Shown here in pieces: positions 24,144-32,354 of a stretch of 48,171 nucleotides of DNA. Both the position numbers and the translations under genes were made by a program. The notes beneath the pieces are model-generated. The model worked only from the letters and a program-made list of their open reading frames with translations, did no database searches and was not told the origin of the DNA. The DNA is from Bacillota bacterium (GTDB lineage: Bacteria > Bacillota > Clostridia > Lachnospirales > Lachnospiraceae). Position 1 is the stretch's first letter. Each line of letters starts with the position of its first letter. The stretch is taken from NCBI GenBank assembly GCA_023460575.1, contig JAEWPQ010000087.1, forward strand, positions 1-48,171, read 5' to 3'.

Positions 24144-26891
24144 ATGGATAAAATATTTGGCAGATTATATATAGACTATATATTTCAATATATAATCAGG
24201 AAAGTAAAAGAAGAGGATAAAATTGACTTCAATGAAAACGAATTTAAATATTTGAAGGAACTGATCGAACTGGAAATATTTAAAAGGAGTTTTAAATCTT
24301 TATTATATTGTATGAATGCATGCCGGGTGGATGGTAATCTGACAGGTGATACATCTGAAAATCGATATCTTTGGTTTTGCAATAACGAATATTGTATTGA
24401 TGCAATGGAAAAGATGTTTCCGTCTATGAAAGAACAGCTATATGGAGAAGTCAAAGGAAAATTCAGCTATATTTTAGAAATAATCAACTTATTTCAAAGG
24501 AACAAATTGACCATATGTGAATACTTTTTTCATACGCAATCAGAGGACATTATAAACATAACAAATTCCGGGGATTGGCATAATGATAAGTGTGTATTAG
24601 TAATAACTTTTGCATCAAATAAAAAATTAGTATTCAAGCCCGCCAAAGGAGATAACTTAAACTTTCTCAAGGGACTATTAAGTTACTTTTTTGAAGATGA
24701 ATATACCAGACAGTATGACTGTATATGCGAAAATGAGGGAACATGGGTAAAATTTGTTGAATATGAGGAAATATATGACAAAAGCGAAATAAATCAATTC
24801 TATTATAACTACGGAAAACTCTTATTTGCTGCATATCTGTCAGGTATGAACGATATGCATTATGAGAATTTGATTGCTCATGGTAAATTTCCTATAATTA
24901 CAGATGTTGAAACAATTTTTTCTTCCTATCTGTTTTTTGATACGCACAAATTTGAATACGATGCACAGTATAAAGCAGTGCAGCGATTATTATATGGGGT
25001 TATGGCTACTGGTCTGATCCCAATATTTTCTATGACAGAGTATTTCGGAGGTGATGTCAGTTGTTTATCAAATAAAGGTATAAAAATCATTACTGAAAAA
25101 GTAAAGAATGAGTATAGAGATGATATGTATATTTTTACGGAACCAAAATTGATTACGCAATATAATCACCTGCCAAATAAAGAAACAGACCCATTATTCT
25201 ATGGAGATCAGATATTAAACGGGTTTGAACAAGCCGAAAAACAGTACAAGGAGAAAAAAGATGACATATTAAATTATATAATAGACAATTTAACAAAGAT
25301 TGAATCACGTATTATTCTCAATATGACCAAGGGGTATTCAAAAATAATAAGAATAAAGAGTGACCCCAGATATCGGAATAATCCGGAATTGTTTAATGGA
25401 TTACTGAAAAATTTAAAGAGAAGCAATCAATTTAATCAGGACGTTTATATGTATGAGGTACAAGAATTATGCAAAAGTAATATACCTGGCTTTTATTGGA
25501 ATATGTCTCTTAACTACGTCTATGGATATCATGGAAATACGAAAAAAAAGATACTGGACATGCATGAGTTCAATCTGAAGAAAGCATACGATATTTTGGA
25601 GGCTCAGACAAATCCAAAGATGTTATCAAGACAAAAAAAGCTTATTCGCGAATCAATTACATCGAGTATCGCTTTGGGGATTGAATATAAAGATATGAAG
25701 GTGAGCGACAAAAAAGAAATACGCTCAGAGAATAATAAACCACTGAGAGAAAATATCGATGACAACCGGATAGTTGGAGACGACGGTACTATCAGTTGGA
25801 TCGGCCTTATGGTAAATGATAAAGAACAATTGGAATATGCGGTATTAGATTGGTCATTATATTCCGGATTGACAGGAATCGGTTATATGTATCTTTCTGA
25901 ATATTTAAATAATAAAGATGAGTTTACAAGAACGGTTATAGAGAAGATTTATAATACAATTAAAACAGCTTATCATATGGGGATGCTTAACGATTATAAT
26001 ATTTCTTATTTCTGCGGACTGACTGGAATTTATGCTTTTATTGCAAAAATCAAGGAGACCGGAATCATAAAATATGATGAAACAGACCTGTTTCTTGGAG
26101 AAATCAAAGAGTTGATAAAAAATAATATATCAAAAACAAACTGTTATGATACTTTATCAGGTCTGCACTCAGCAGTTATCTATTTTTTTGCCAGGTATGA
26201 ATCAGATGATTTTGCAAAAGAAATTCTCGCGGCAATAACGGAATATTTTATTTCTGATTTTGACACTGATGTTATGGATAAAAATTTTAATTATGCCAGC
26301 TTTGCACATGGATATTCAGGTATTATGACATCCATTATGTGTATGAACAGAATTGCCAAACGGGAAGCGCTGATAACATTGGCACAAGGGTTATGGGAAA
26401 AGGAACAGCGGTTATATACAGGAAAGTATATGTGGCAGGACTTAAGGAGCAGTGAAGATACATATTCTCATTTTTGGTGTCACGGTTCTTGTGGAATCAT
26501 GTATTCCCGTTTAATTTGGAAGAAATGGGGCTTTATAAATGATGGGATAATCGGAATGAGTGAATCAGACCTGGATAATCTTCTGCTTCAGTATAGAGAA
26601 GTAATAGAGAGCAAAGTACTAAATTCTCAAAACTATTCTTTATGTCATGGAAATTTTGCTTTTATAGATTTCATCCTTTCGTATGAGAAGGTACTGGGAG
26701 AAAAAACTGAAAAGGAAAATTATATTACTCAGACCATGGAGGATGCAGAAAAACAAGGATATAGTTGTATAGGAGCACCGGGAGCTATCAATGCGATTGG
26801 ATTTATGGTAGGAGAATCTGGAATACAATATTTACTGAATCGTTATAAAAATTTGAAATTACCTTCTGTATTGGCAATAGAAAATATATAG
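24144..26891 (+). CDS. lanM: Class II lanthipeptide synthetase LanM
   Basis: A 915-residue bifunctional enzyme that dehydrates Ser/Thr in the precursor and forms the thioether rings. The start at 24144 has ACGGAGGG upstream. The N-terminal DUF4135 dehydratase/kinase-like domain (about residues 50-540) includes LVFKPAKGDN, the stretch GMNDMHYENLIAHGKFPIIT and DVETIF. The C-terminal LanC-like cyclase (about 580-915) contains SGLTGIGYM, FAHGYSGIMTS, and the zinc ligands in FWCHGSCGIM and SLCHGN. No catalytic block is missing. It is markedly AT-rich compared with lanRK. It is the counterpart of RumM. Confidence 0.96.
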   Translation: MDKIFGRLYIDYIFQYIIRKVKEEDKIDFNENEFKYLKELIELEIFKRSFKSLLYCMNACRVDGNLTGDTSENRYLWFCNNEYCIDAMEKMFPSMKEQLYGEVKGKFSYILEIINLFQRNKLTICEYFFHTQSEDIINITNSGDWHNDKCVLVITFASNKKLVFKPAKGDNLNFLKGLLSYFFEDEYTRQYDCICENEGTWVKFVEYEEIYDKSEINQFYYNYGKLLFAAYLSGMNDMHYENLIAHGKFPIITDVETIFSSYLFFDTHKFEYDAQYKAVQRLLYGVMATGLIPIFSMTEYFGGDVSCLSNKGIKIITEKVKNEYRDDMYIFTEPKLITQYNHLPNKETDPLFYGDQILNGFEQAEKQYKEKKDDILNYIIDNLTKIESRIILNMTKGYSKIIRIKSDPRYRNNPELFNGLLKNLKRSNQFNQDVYMYEVQELCKSNIPGFYWNMSLNYVYGYHGNTKKKILDMHEFNLKKAYDILEAQTNPKMLSRQKKLIRESITSSIALGIEYKDMKVSDKKEIRSENNKPLRENIDDNRIVGDDGTISWIGLMVNDKEQLEYAVLDWSLYSGLTGIGYMYLSEYLNNKDEFTRTVIEKIYNTIKTAYHMGMLNDYNISYFCGLTGIYAFIAKIKETGIIKYDETDLFLGEIKELIKNNISKTNCYDTLSGLHSAVIYFFARYESDDFAKEILAAITEYFISDFDTDVMDKNFNYASFAHGYSGIMTSIMCMNRIAKREALITLAQGLWEKEQRLYTGKYMWQDLRSSEDTYSHFWCHGSCGIMYSRLIWKKWGFINDGIIGMSESDLDNLLLQYREVIESKVLNSQNYSLCHGNFAFIDFILSYEKVLGEKTEKENYITQTMEDAEKQGYSCIGAPGAINAIGFMVGESGIQYLLNRYKNLKLPSVLAIENI

Positions 26892-26906
26892 AAAGGAGAA
26901 GTCAGT

Positions 26907-28961
26907 ATGAAAGTTATATTGCAGACAAATCAATCGGATTGTCTTCTTGCGTGTGCAGCTATGATTATGGATACATTTAAGTGCAGAATTCCAGTTTACC
27001 GGTTGGTGGAAAAGGTAGAATTGTCCATGGCCGGAAGTAATGTTCTGCAGTTAAAAGAGGCATTAGGAGAATATGGCTTCTCCGTAGAAGGTTATAAAGT
27101 TGAGAGCGAAAAATTCAACCAATCAATATTACCTATCATTGCATATGTGAATAACGGTCATTTTATTATTATCAATAAAGCAACCAAAAACAAATTTATT
27201 GGAATTGATCCGGCGATAGGAAGAATCGCTTATTCCCATGCAGAGTTTAAAAGTATCTATAGCGGTGTTGTCATAAAAATTACTAAAGCCCGGAAAAATG
27301 TAAAAAATGTGGTAGTAAAGCAGCGTGAGATATTAGGATTCTTAAACAATACTAAATTAATAAAGATTTTATTTGGACTGTTAATTACTTCAATTTTTAC
27401 TCAAATTGTAGCTATGAGCTATTCATATATGTATTCTGCAATAGGTAAAAACGATTCCTACTTAAATCTGTCCTTAGTATTAATTGCTGCAGTTGTCCTA
27501 TTAGGGACAGGCAGTATGATCCAGGGATACTTAACAAAAAAATTTAATATTTTATACGAGCAAATATACGGAAACAGACTCGTTGATAAACTTATAAGTA
27601 AAAACTACAAGTTCTATACATTCAGAAGCAATGGTGACTTATTATATCGTATCAACGCAAGAGGAATGATAAAAGACGCCCTGCTATTCAAAATAGTCCC
27701 GTCTTTTATAGCTCTATGCACCATTATTGTAGTTCAAGTCGCTTTGTTTCAGAAGAATTTATTTTTGGGCGGACTTTTTCTGACTGCTAATATTTTATAT
27801 TTGATATCCTATATAGGGATTAGTAAGCTAATATATATGGAGAGCAATAAATATACACAAAAATTGATTAAACTCAATACAACAAGTGAAAATATAATCA
27901 GGACAATCTCAACTATTAAGGTTTTGGATGTCGGTAACGTTTTCATGAAAAAATGGCATAGTGAAAATGAAGAACAGACAGAGCGTTACGGTCAGTTAGT
28001 CATTTTGCAAAGCATTCAAAGTGTATTGACAAATATCTATACATATGTTGTTCCCATAGTAATTAGTATCATAAACATAGTTTGCAACAGAAATACTGAT
28101 ATTTTCAGCCAAATGGCATTATTACCACTGCTATATTTAGTAGTTCAAAATGTAATAACAATCGGGCAGGCATTTAATTCTTTATATACCGTTCTGCCAA
28201 ATATAGATAAAACAAATGAATTATTAGATGAAAATTTTATGCAGGACAATGAGCGGAAAATTTCCAATTTGGATAATAATGAAGAAATACATGTTGGAAA
28301 CATGTCATATTATTACGGTAACTTTAAATGTCTTGAAAATGTAAATTTACAGATTAAGAAGGGCAAGAGGTATGCGGTTATAGGAATATCCGGAAGCGGA
28401 AAATCCACATTATTAAAGGTTTTAGCAAATCTTTTTAATGATTATAAAGGAGAAGTGGTATTTGATTCTGCTAATGAGAATAAGCCAGTATATCTAGATC
28501 AGGACACATCTATTCTGGACAGCAGTATATTAGAAAATGTATTATTTGGCCAGCAATGTACAAATGAAAGACTGGCCAGCATCAGCCAGGCTACAGGTTT
28601 AGAGGATATTATTAACAGACTACCCCAAAAATGGGCAACTGAGATATCAAAAGGAAAAAACCTGTCCCGTGGTCAGGAACAACGGATCTGTCTGGCAAGA
28701 TGCCTGATTAAAGATGCCAGAATATATTTACTTGATGAAGCAACAAGTAATATTGATGTTATTGATGAAGAAAAGATTATGAATAATCTGATCGGTCCAA
28801 ATGGTATTTTAGAAGGTAAGACTGTGTTTATCTCCACACATAAATTAAGTATGATAAATTATGCTGATGAGATAATATATATAAAGGAAGGGACAGTATA
28901 TCAGGGAACGCATGAACAGCTGTTGCAAAGGTTTCCTTCTTATGAAAACTTCTTTGAATGA
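26907..28961 (+). CDS. lanT: Lantibiotic exporter with C39 leader peptidase, LanT
   Basis: A 684-residue ABC transporter that removes the leader at the double glycine and exports the peptide. The N-terminal C39 peptidase (residues 1-130) has the catalytic cysteine in QSDCLLAC (residue 12), histidine in NGHFIII and aspartate in GIDPA. The membrane domain (about 150-430) has five to six segments. The nucleotide-binding domain shows Walker A GISGSGKST, signature LSRGQEQR and Walker B IYLLDEATSN. It follows lanM by 15 bases with GAAAGGAGAAG. Slightly shorter than many LanT proteins but complete in all motifs. Confidence 0.95.
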   Translation: MKVILQTNQSDCLLACAAMIMDTFKCRIPVYRLVEKVELSMAGSNVLQLKEALGEYGFSVEGYKVESEKFNQSILPIIAYVNNGHFIIINKATKNKFIGIDPAIGRIAYSHAEFKSIYSGVVIKITKARKNVKNVVVKQREILGFLNNTKLIKILFGLLITSIFTQIVAMSYSYMYSAIGKNDSYLNLSLVLIAAVVLLGTGSMIQGYLTKKFNILYEQIYGNRLVDKLISKNYKFYTFRSNGDLLYRINARGMIKDALLFKIVPSFIALCTIIVVQVALFQKNLFLGGLFLTANILYLISYIGISKLIYMESNKYTQKLIKLNTTSENIIRTISTIKVLDVGNVFMKKWHSENEEQTERYGQLVILQSIQSVLTNIYTYVVPIVISIINIVCNRNTDIFSQMALLPLLYLVVQNVITIGQAFNSLYTVLPNIDKTNELLDENFMQDNERKISNLDNNEEIHVGNMSYYYGNFKCLENVNLQIKKGKRYAVIGISGSGKSTLLKVLANLFNDYKGEVVFDSANENKPVYLDQDTSILDSSILENVLFGQQCTNERLASISQATGLEDIINRLPQKWATEISKGKNLSRGQEQRICLARCLIKDARIYLLDEATSNIDVIDEEKIMNNLIGPNGILEGKTVFISTHKLSMINYADEIIYIKEGTVYQGTHEQLLQRFPSYENFFE

Positions 28962-28979
28962 TTATTTGTAACTGATCAG

Positions 28980-29005
28980 ATGAGCGTCGTAGTTGTGCTC
29001 ATTTT
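28980..29005 (+). terminator. Terminator after lanT
   Basis: ATGAGC and GCTCAT form a short stem, with TTTT following, 18 bases after the lanT stop. A second, perfect hairpin lies at 29049-29074. Confidence 0.6.
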
Positions 29006-29048
29006 AACTATCATGCTACTTGGTTTTCTGTCAAATTTTTTGTATTGC

Positions 29049-29074
29049 ACATGGCGGGCAGTGGCCCGCCATGT
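29049..29074. repeat. Perfect GC-rich inverted repeat
   Basis: ACATGGCGGGC and its complement enclose AGTG. It lies between the lanthipeptide cluster and the island boundary. The gene-free stretch 28962-29307 contains the lanT terminator, this hairpin, the tRNA-like repeat at 29174 and a GC-rich patch at 29230-29273; no gene is evident. Confidence 0.7.
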
Positions 29075-29173
29075 TATTATCATATTTTTATATACTCATC
29101 GAGAGCAGACAGTTCATCCGTATTCCATATTGTGTTTAATTACAGAATGATGTAAGTGGTAAACTATAACCAG

Positions 29174-29204
29174 AAGAGGCGACTACCAGATTTGAACTGG
29201 AGAT
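29174..29204 (-). repeat. Left att-like site: tRNA 3'-end fragment
   Basis: AGAGGCGAC, T, ACCAGATTTGAACTGG, A, GATC: the T-arm and acceptor end of a tRNA in minus orientation, without the rest of the tRNA. It differs from the right copy only at the two single positions shown. Confidence 0.75.
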
Positions 29205-29307
29205 CGCTCAAAAAACGTAGGAAAAAGGAGGGTTTGGCGTGCCGGGATGGGTTTGCGCAAGCGGGGGGCAAACAATCTTACAAGAAGCTGCATAGCACAC
29301 AGAATCC

Positions 29308-30582
29308 CTACAGCATCTCTTTTAGCATATTAATTATTTTCATTATAAAGTCCCCTACTCCAGGAGAACAAACAGCAGACCCAATTGTTACATAAGAGCT
29401 TAAATTATTTATCCATTCCTGTATTCTTTTAGGGGAAGTATTATTAGTCTTAATCTCTTTTTTAATTGTCTCTAATTCTTGTTTTATACTTATATCTATC
29501 TCGTTCTTAGAATTCAACATATTTTCAGATTGAACAACTTCCTTAACAATATTCGAAAAGTCTAATATCTGATTTTCATTATAAGTTCCTTGATTCTCTA
29601 CAATTATTTGTCGTCCGCCATTATTTACATATTGTTTCATTATGATAGACCCACTCTCCTTTTTGTCAGCAATCAAGTCATCCTTATCTATAATAAATGA
29701 ATCTGGTTCTATATTATTAAGTAATAAGTTTAACTCATTATTTATATTTTGAATTTTATTTTTTAGTTCTTCATACCGAACAACATCCCCATTAGAAATA
29801 CAACAATTTATATATTGTTTTTTCCATTGGTGTAATTTTTTTATTTCATCCCTTAATTTACGACTTTTAATACTATCCTTGACTTCTAAATAAGATTTCT
29901 TATCGTTCAGTACTTCATGTATAGCTTTAGACTCTTCACCTGATTTATTGGCTTCTTTTTCTAACCTTGCTCTAAGAGCAAAATACTTATCGATCCTTAT
30001 ATAAGTATTCATCTGAGATTGTAAATTATCAAGCTGCTCACACTTTTCATTAATTTCTCCAATAAATTTTTTTATCAAAGTATATATATCGGTTTTATTG
30101 TTAATGTGTATGACTGTTTTATTTCCGCTTTTCATATTAATAAAAAGTAGACATGGTATCTCACTTTCAATTATCCCAAAATCTTTTGATATCTCCGAAA
30201 TAGATTGTGAGTGAATCTTTTTCCAATCTATTTCTTCCTTCCAACTAATTGTATACCTCTTTTCATATGTTAATTTATCGCCAATTAATTTATCATTATT
30301 AGCTATCGTTCCAAAAGGACAAATCTGTCCTCTCCAAGGCTTATCATAAGCAAAAAATAAAGACTTTTTCCTTATGCCTTCTGCCGAAAAAACAAATAAT
30401 ATCTTCTTTCCAGTTAAATCATTTAGAGATGCCCAATCTCTTTCAATTTTATCAAAGACTAATTCCGCATCTGAACTTCTGGCAATTAAAGAAATTACCC
30501 AATAATAATTTTGCTTTTTTGCTTTTTCTAAGCATGTCTTATAAAAATCACTTAATGACATATATGTTTGTTCCAAACCCAT
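29308..30582 (-). CDS. Unknown coiled-coil protein with hydrophobic C-terminal tail, last gene of the defence operon
   Basis: About 424 residues from ATG 30582; a GTG at 30612 would add ten. None of the possible starts has a clean ribosome site. The N-terminal 200 residues are mixed alpha/beta (LIARSSDAELVFDKIERDW, GKKILFVFSAEGI, PCLLFINMKSGNK). Residues about 190-310 are charged and probably coiled-coil. Then comes a Gly/Asn-rich turn (NNGGRQIIVENQGTYNEN), a charged helix, and a C-terminal segment (YVTIGSAVCSPGVGDFIMKI) amphipathic or hydrophobic enough to insert in a membrane. I recognise no family. It follows vsr by 37-67 bases on the same strand, so it is probably cotranscribed with the Mza-like genes. 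A sensor or membrane-acting effector is a guess from its layout. Confidence 0.75.
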   Translation of the reverse strand: MGLEQTYMSLSDFYKTCLEKAKKQNYYWVISLIARSSDAELVFDKIERDWASLNDLTGKKILFVFSAEGIRKKSLFFAYDKPWRGQICPFGTIANNDKLIGDKLTYEKRYTISWKEEIDWKKIHSQSISEISKDFGIIESEIPCLLFINMKSGNKTVIHINNKTDIYTLIKKFIGEINEKCEQLDNLQSQMNTYIRIDKYFALRARLEKEANKSGEESKAIHEVLNDKKSYLEVKDSIKSRKLRDEIKKLHQWKKQYINCCISNGDVVRYEELKNKIQNINNELNLLLNNIEPDSFIIDKDDLIADKKESGSIIMKQYVNNGGRQIIVENQGTYNENQILDFSNIVKEVVQSENMLNSKNEIDISIKQELETIKKEIKTNNTSPKRIQEWINNLSSYVTIGSAVCSPGVGDFIMKIINMLKEML

Positions 30583-30649
30583 CCCCCCAATATTTAAAAT
30601 GAAAAAGTTCACACTAAATCAAATACACAATCATTAAATTCTGATTATT

Positions 30650-31069
30650 TCATAAGTTTGTTTTAATTAATCCAACTAAGTTATTTAAGGTTTCTTTACG
30701 TTGAGTTTTTTTTAATTGGCATTCCCAAACTACTATTACATACCAACCCATTTTACGTAAATCTTGTTGATTTCGCTCATCTCGTAATATATTTTTTTGA
30801 ATCTTTTCTTTCCAAAAATCCGTATTGCTTTTAGGCCAAACGAAGTGTTTACACCCTTCATGCCCATGCCAAAAACAACCATTTACAAAAATAACTACTT
30901 TATATTTTGGAAATACCACATCTGGTGATCCTGGTAAGCGTTTATCATTTTTTCTATAACGAAGACCTTGCGCAAAAAGATATTTTCTTACAATTTCTTC
31001 TGGTTTTGTATCTTTGCCTTTAATACATGACATATTATAACTTCTTGCCTTTTTATCATGTACGTCCAT
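30650..31069 (-). CDS. vsr: Very short patch repair endonuclease Vsr
   Basis: A 139-residue endonuclease that nicks beside T:G mismatches arising from deamination of 5-methylcytosine. Motifs: SYNMSCIKGKDTKPEEIVRK near residues 11-30 with the family's MSxIxxKxTxPE signature, the catalytic aspartate in LPGSPDVVF near residue 50, and the zinc/structural block FVNGCFWHGHEGC near residues 62-74. The core is intact. Its start lies 14 bases inside the methyltransferase gene, so translation is coupled. It guards the host genome against mutations caused by that enzyme. Confidence 0.95.
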   Translation of the reverse strand: MDVHDKKARSYNMSCIKGKDTKPEEIVRKYLFAQGLRYRKNDKRLPGSPDVVFPKYKVVIFVNGCFWHGHEGCKHFVWPKSNTDFWKEKIQKNILRDERNQQDLRKMGWYVIVVWECQLKKTQRKETLNNLVGLIKTNL

Positions 31070-32354
31070 TTACATCATCTTCTCTTTCAAGAATTTCATT
31101 CAACTGTTTAATTTGAAGAAAAATACCTTCCAATAATTTTACAGGAATACTATTGCCCGCCATTCGGATAATTTTATCACGTGAAAACAACAACGTTCCC
31201 TTCCTGATCTCCGGATTATTTTTAACAATGCATTTGTAATCTTCATCGGTAAATCCCATAAACAAAAAACATTCCCGTGGGGTCAAATATCTAAACTTAC
31301 TTTTCCCTCGCATTTTACTATCAAAATACAGATTTCCAGAATTAGGGTTTCTATCTTGTTTTGTAGTAATAGTCCTTACAAAAGTAAGTTTATCATTTAT
31401 TTCATTATTAGTAAGCACAATTTGAGGATTTTCATCCCATATCTTTTGCCTGGATACAGTATCATTGGGGGTACATTCCAAAGCCTCATTAAATATTTTG
31501 GGATTTGAATAATTTATACGTAATAAGTCTTTAATCTGCAAATCTTGGAAATACTTAGAATTTCTATAGTCTTCAATTACAGCCGCTTCATCCTTAATAC
31601 TAAAGAATTTCTCTACTTTTTCTGTAAGATTAACATTATCACCTGTAAAAACACTCACCATCAACAAACGTGGCCGATTCTGAGGAAGGCCAAAAGATGT
31701 TGCATTCAACTGATAGTATTTATTAACATATCCTAGCTCTTCTAATTTTGCTAACCAAACTGTAAAATCAGGAAAATGTCTTTTGGACAATAGAGTTGGA
31801 ACATTTTCCATTACTAAAAATCTTGGCAACGGTTTATCATCTTCTTTCATTTCACTTAGAATCCTACCAACTTGCCACAACAAACTTGAGCGACTCCCCG
31901 AATCCTGATCAATACCTCTATTGTAACCGTGAAATGCCCCAACATTTGAAAGATCCTGACAAGGAAAGGAATATGTAAGAATATCAATATCTCCTGTCAA
32001 ATTATTTCCTTTCAAGGAATTGACATCAACAAAGTTATTACTACGTTGAATAGCAGTATATACTCTTTGCAAAACAGCCAGAGAGTATTTCTTTAATATA
32101 TTATATCCCACTGCTTCCTTTCCATTATTACTCAGTATGTAGCCTTTTATAAGTTCTAATAATTCCTCTTTCTTCATACATTTCACTTCTGCTGGGATAT
32201 CTGTTGAATTGTGGATAGCATCATAAGCAACAAATGCATGAATATCCCATTCGCAAGTTCCAATGACATCTATTTCCATACCTATATTGTTCAAAGCTTT
32301 TGCCTGGCTTCCTATCCCACTAAACAGCTCGACAATATTATATTTTCGGTTCAT
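31056..32354 (-). CDS. DNA (cytosine-5) methyltransferase
   Basis: A 432-residue C5-methyltransferase. Conserved motifs are in order: I (VELFSGIGSQAKAL, residues 8-21), IV with the catalytic cysteine (YSFPCQDLSNVGAFHG near residue 128), VI (LVMENVPTLL), VIII (LPQNRPRLLMVSV), and X (RMAGNSIPVKLLEGI). The recognition region lies between VIII and X; its target cannot be read. Its start overlaps the AIPR gene end by 17 bases, and only a weak ribosome site precedes it, so translation probably depends on the upstream gene. In this operon it may provide self-marking for the neighbouring nucleolytic proteins or act as a stand-alone modification module. Confidence 0.94.
   Translation of the reverse strand: MNRKYNIVELFSGIGSQAKALNNIGMEIDVIGTCEWDIHAFVAYDAIHNSTDIPAEVKCMKKEELLELIKGYILSNNGKEAVGYNILKKYSLAVLQRVYTAIQRSNNFVDVNSLKGNNLTGDIDILTYSFPCQDLSNVGAFHGYNRGIDQDSGSRSSLLWQVGRILSEMKEDDKPLPRFLVMENVPTLLSKRHFPDFTVWLAKLEELGYVNKYYQLNATSFGLPQNRPRLLMVSVFTGDNVNLTEKVEKFFSIKDEAAVIEDYRNSKYFQDLQIKDLLRINYSNPKIFNEALECTPNDTVSRQKIWDENPQIVLTNNEINDKLTFVRTITTKQDRNPNSGNLYFDSKMRGKSKFRYLTPRECFLFMGFTDEDYKCIVKNNPEIRKGTLLFSRDKIIRMAGNSIPVKLLEGIFLQIKQLNEILEREDDVNGRT

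Noticed and set aside
28980..29074. CRISPR-like or riboswitch structure after lanT
   Set aside because: Only two unrelated hairpins are present, no repeated spacers and no recognisable aptamer core.
29156..29395. A plus-strand frame of 79 residues across the left att site
   Set aside because: It reads through the tRNA fragment (giving RRLPDLNWR, a typical tRNA artefact) and into the antisense of the unknown protein; no ribosome site.
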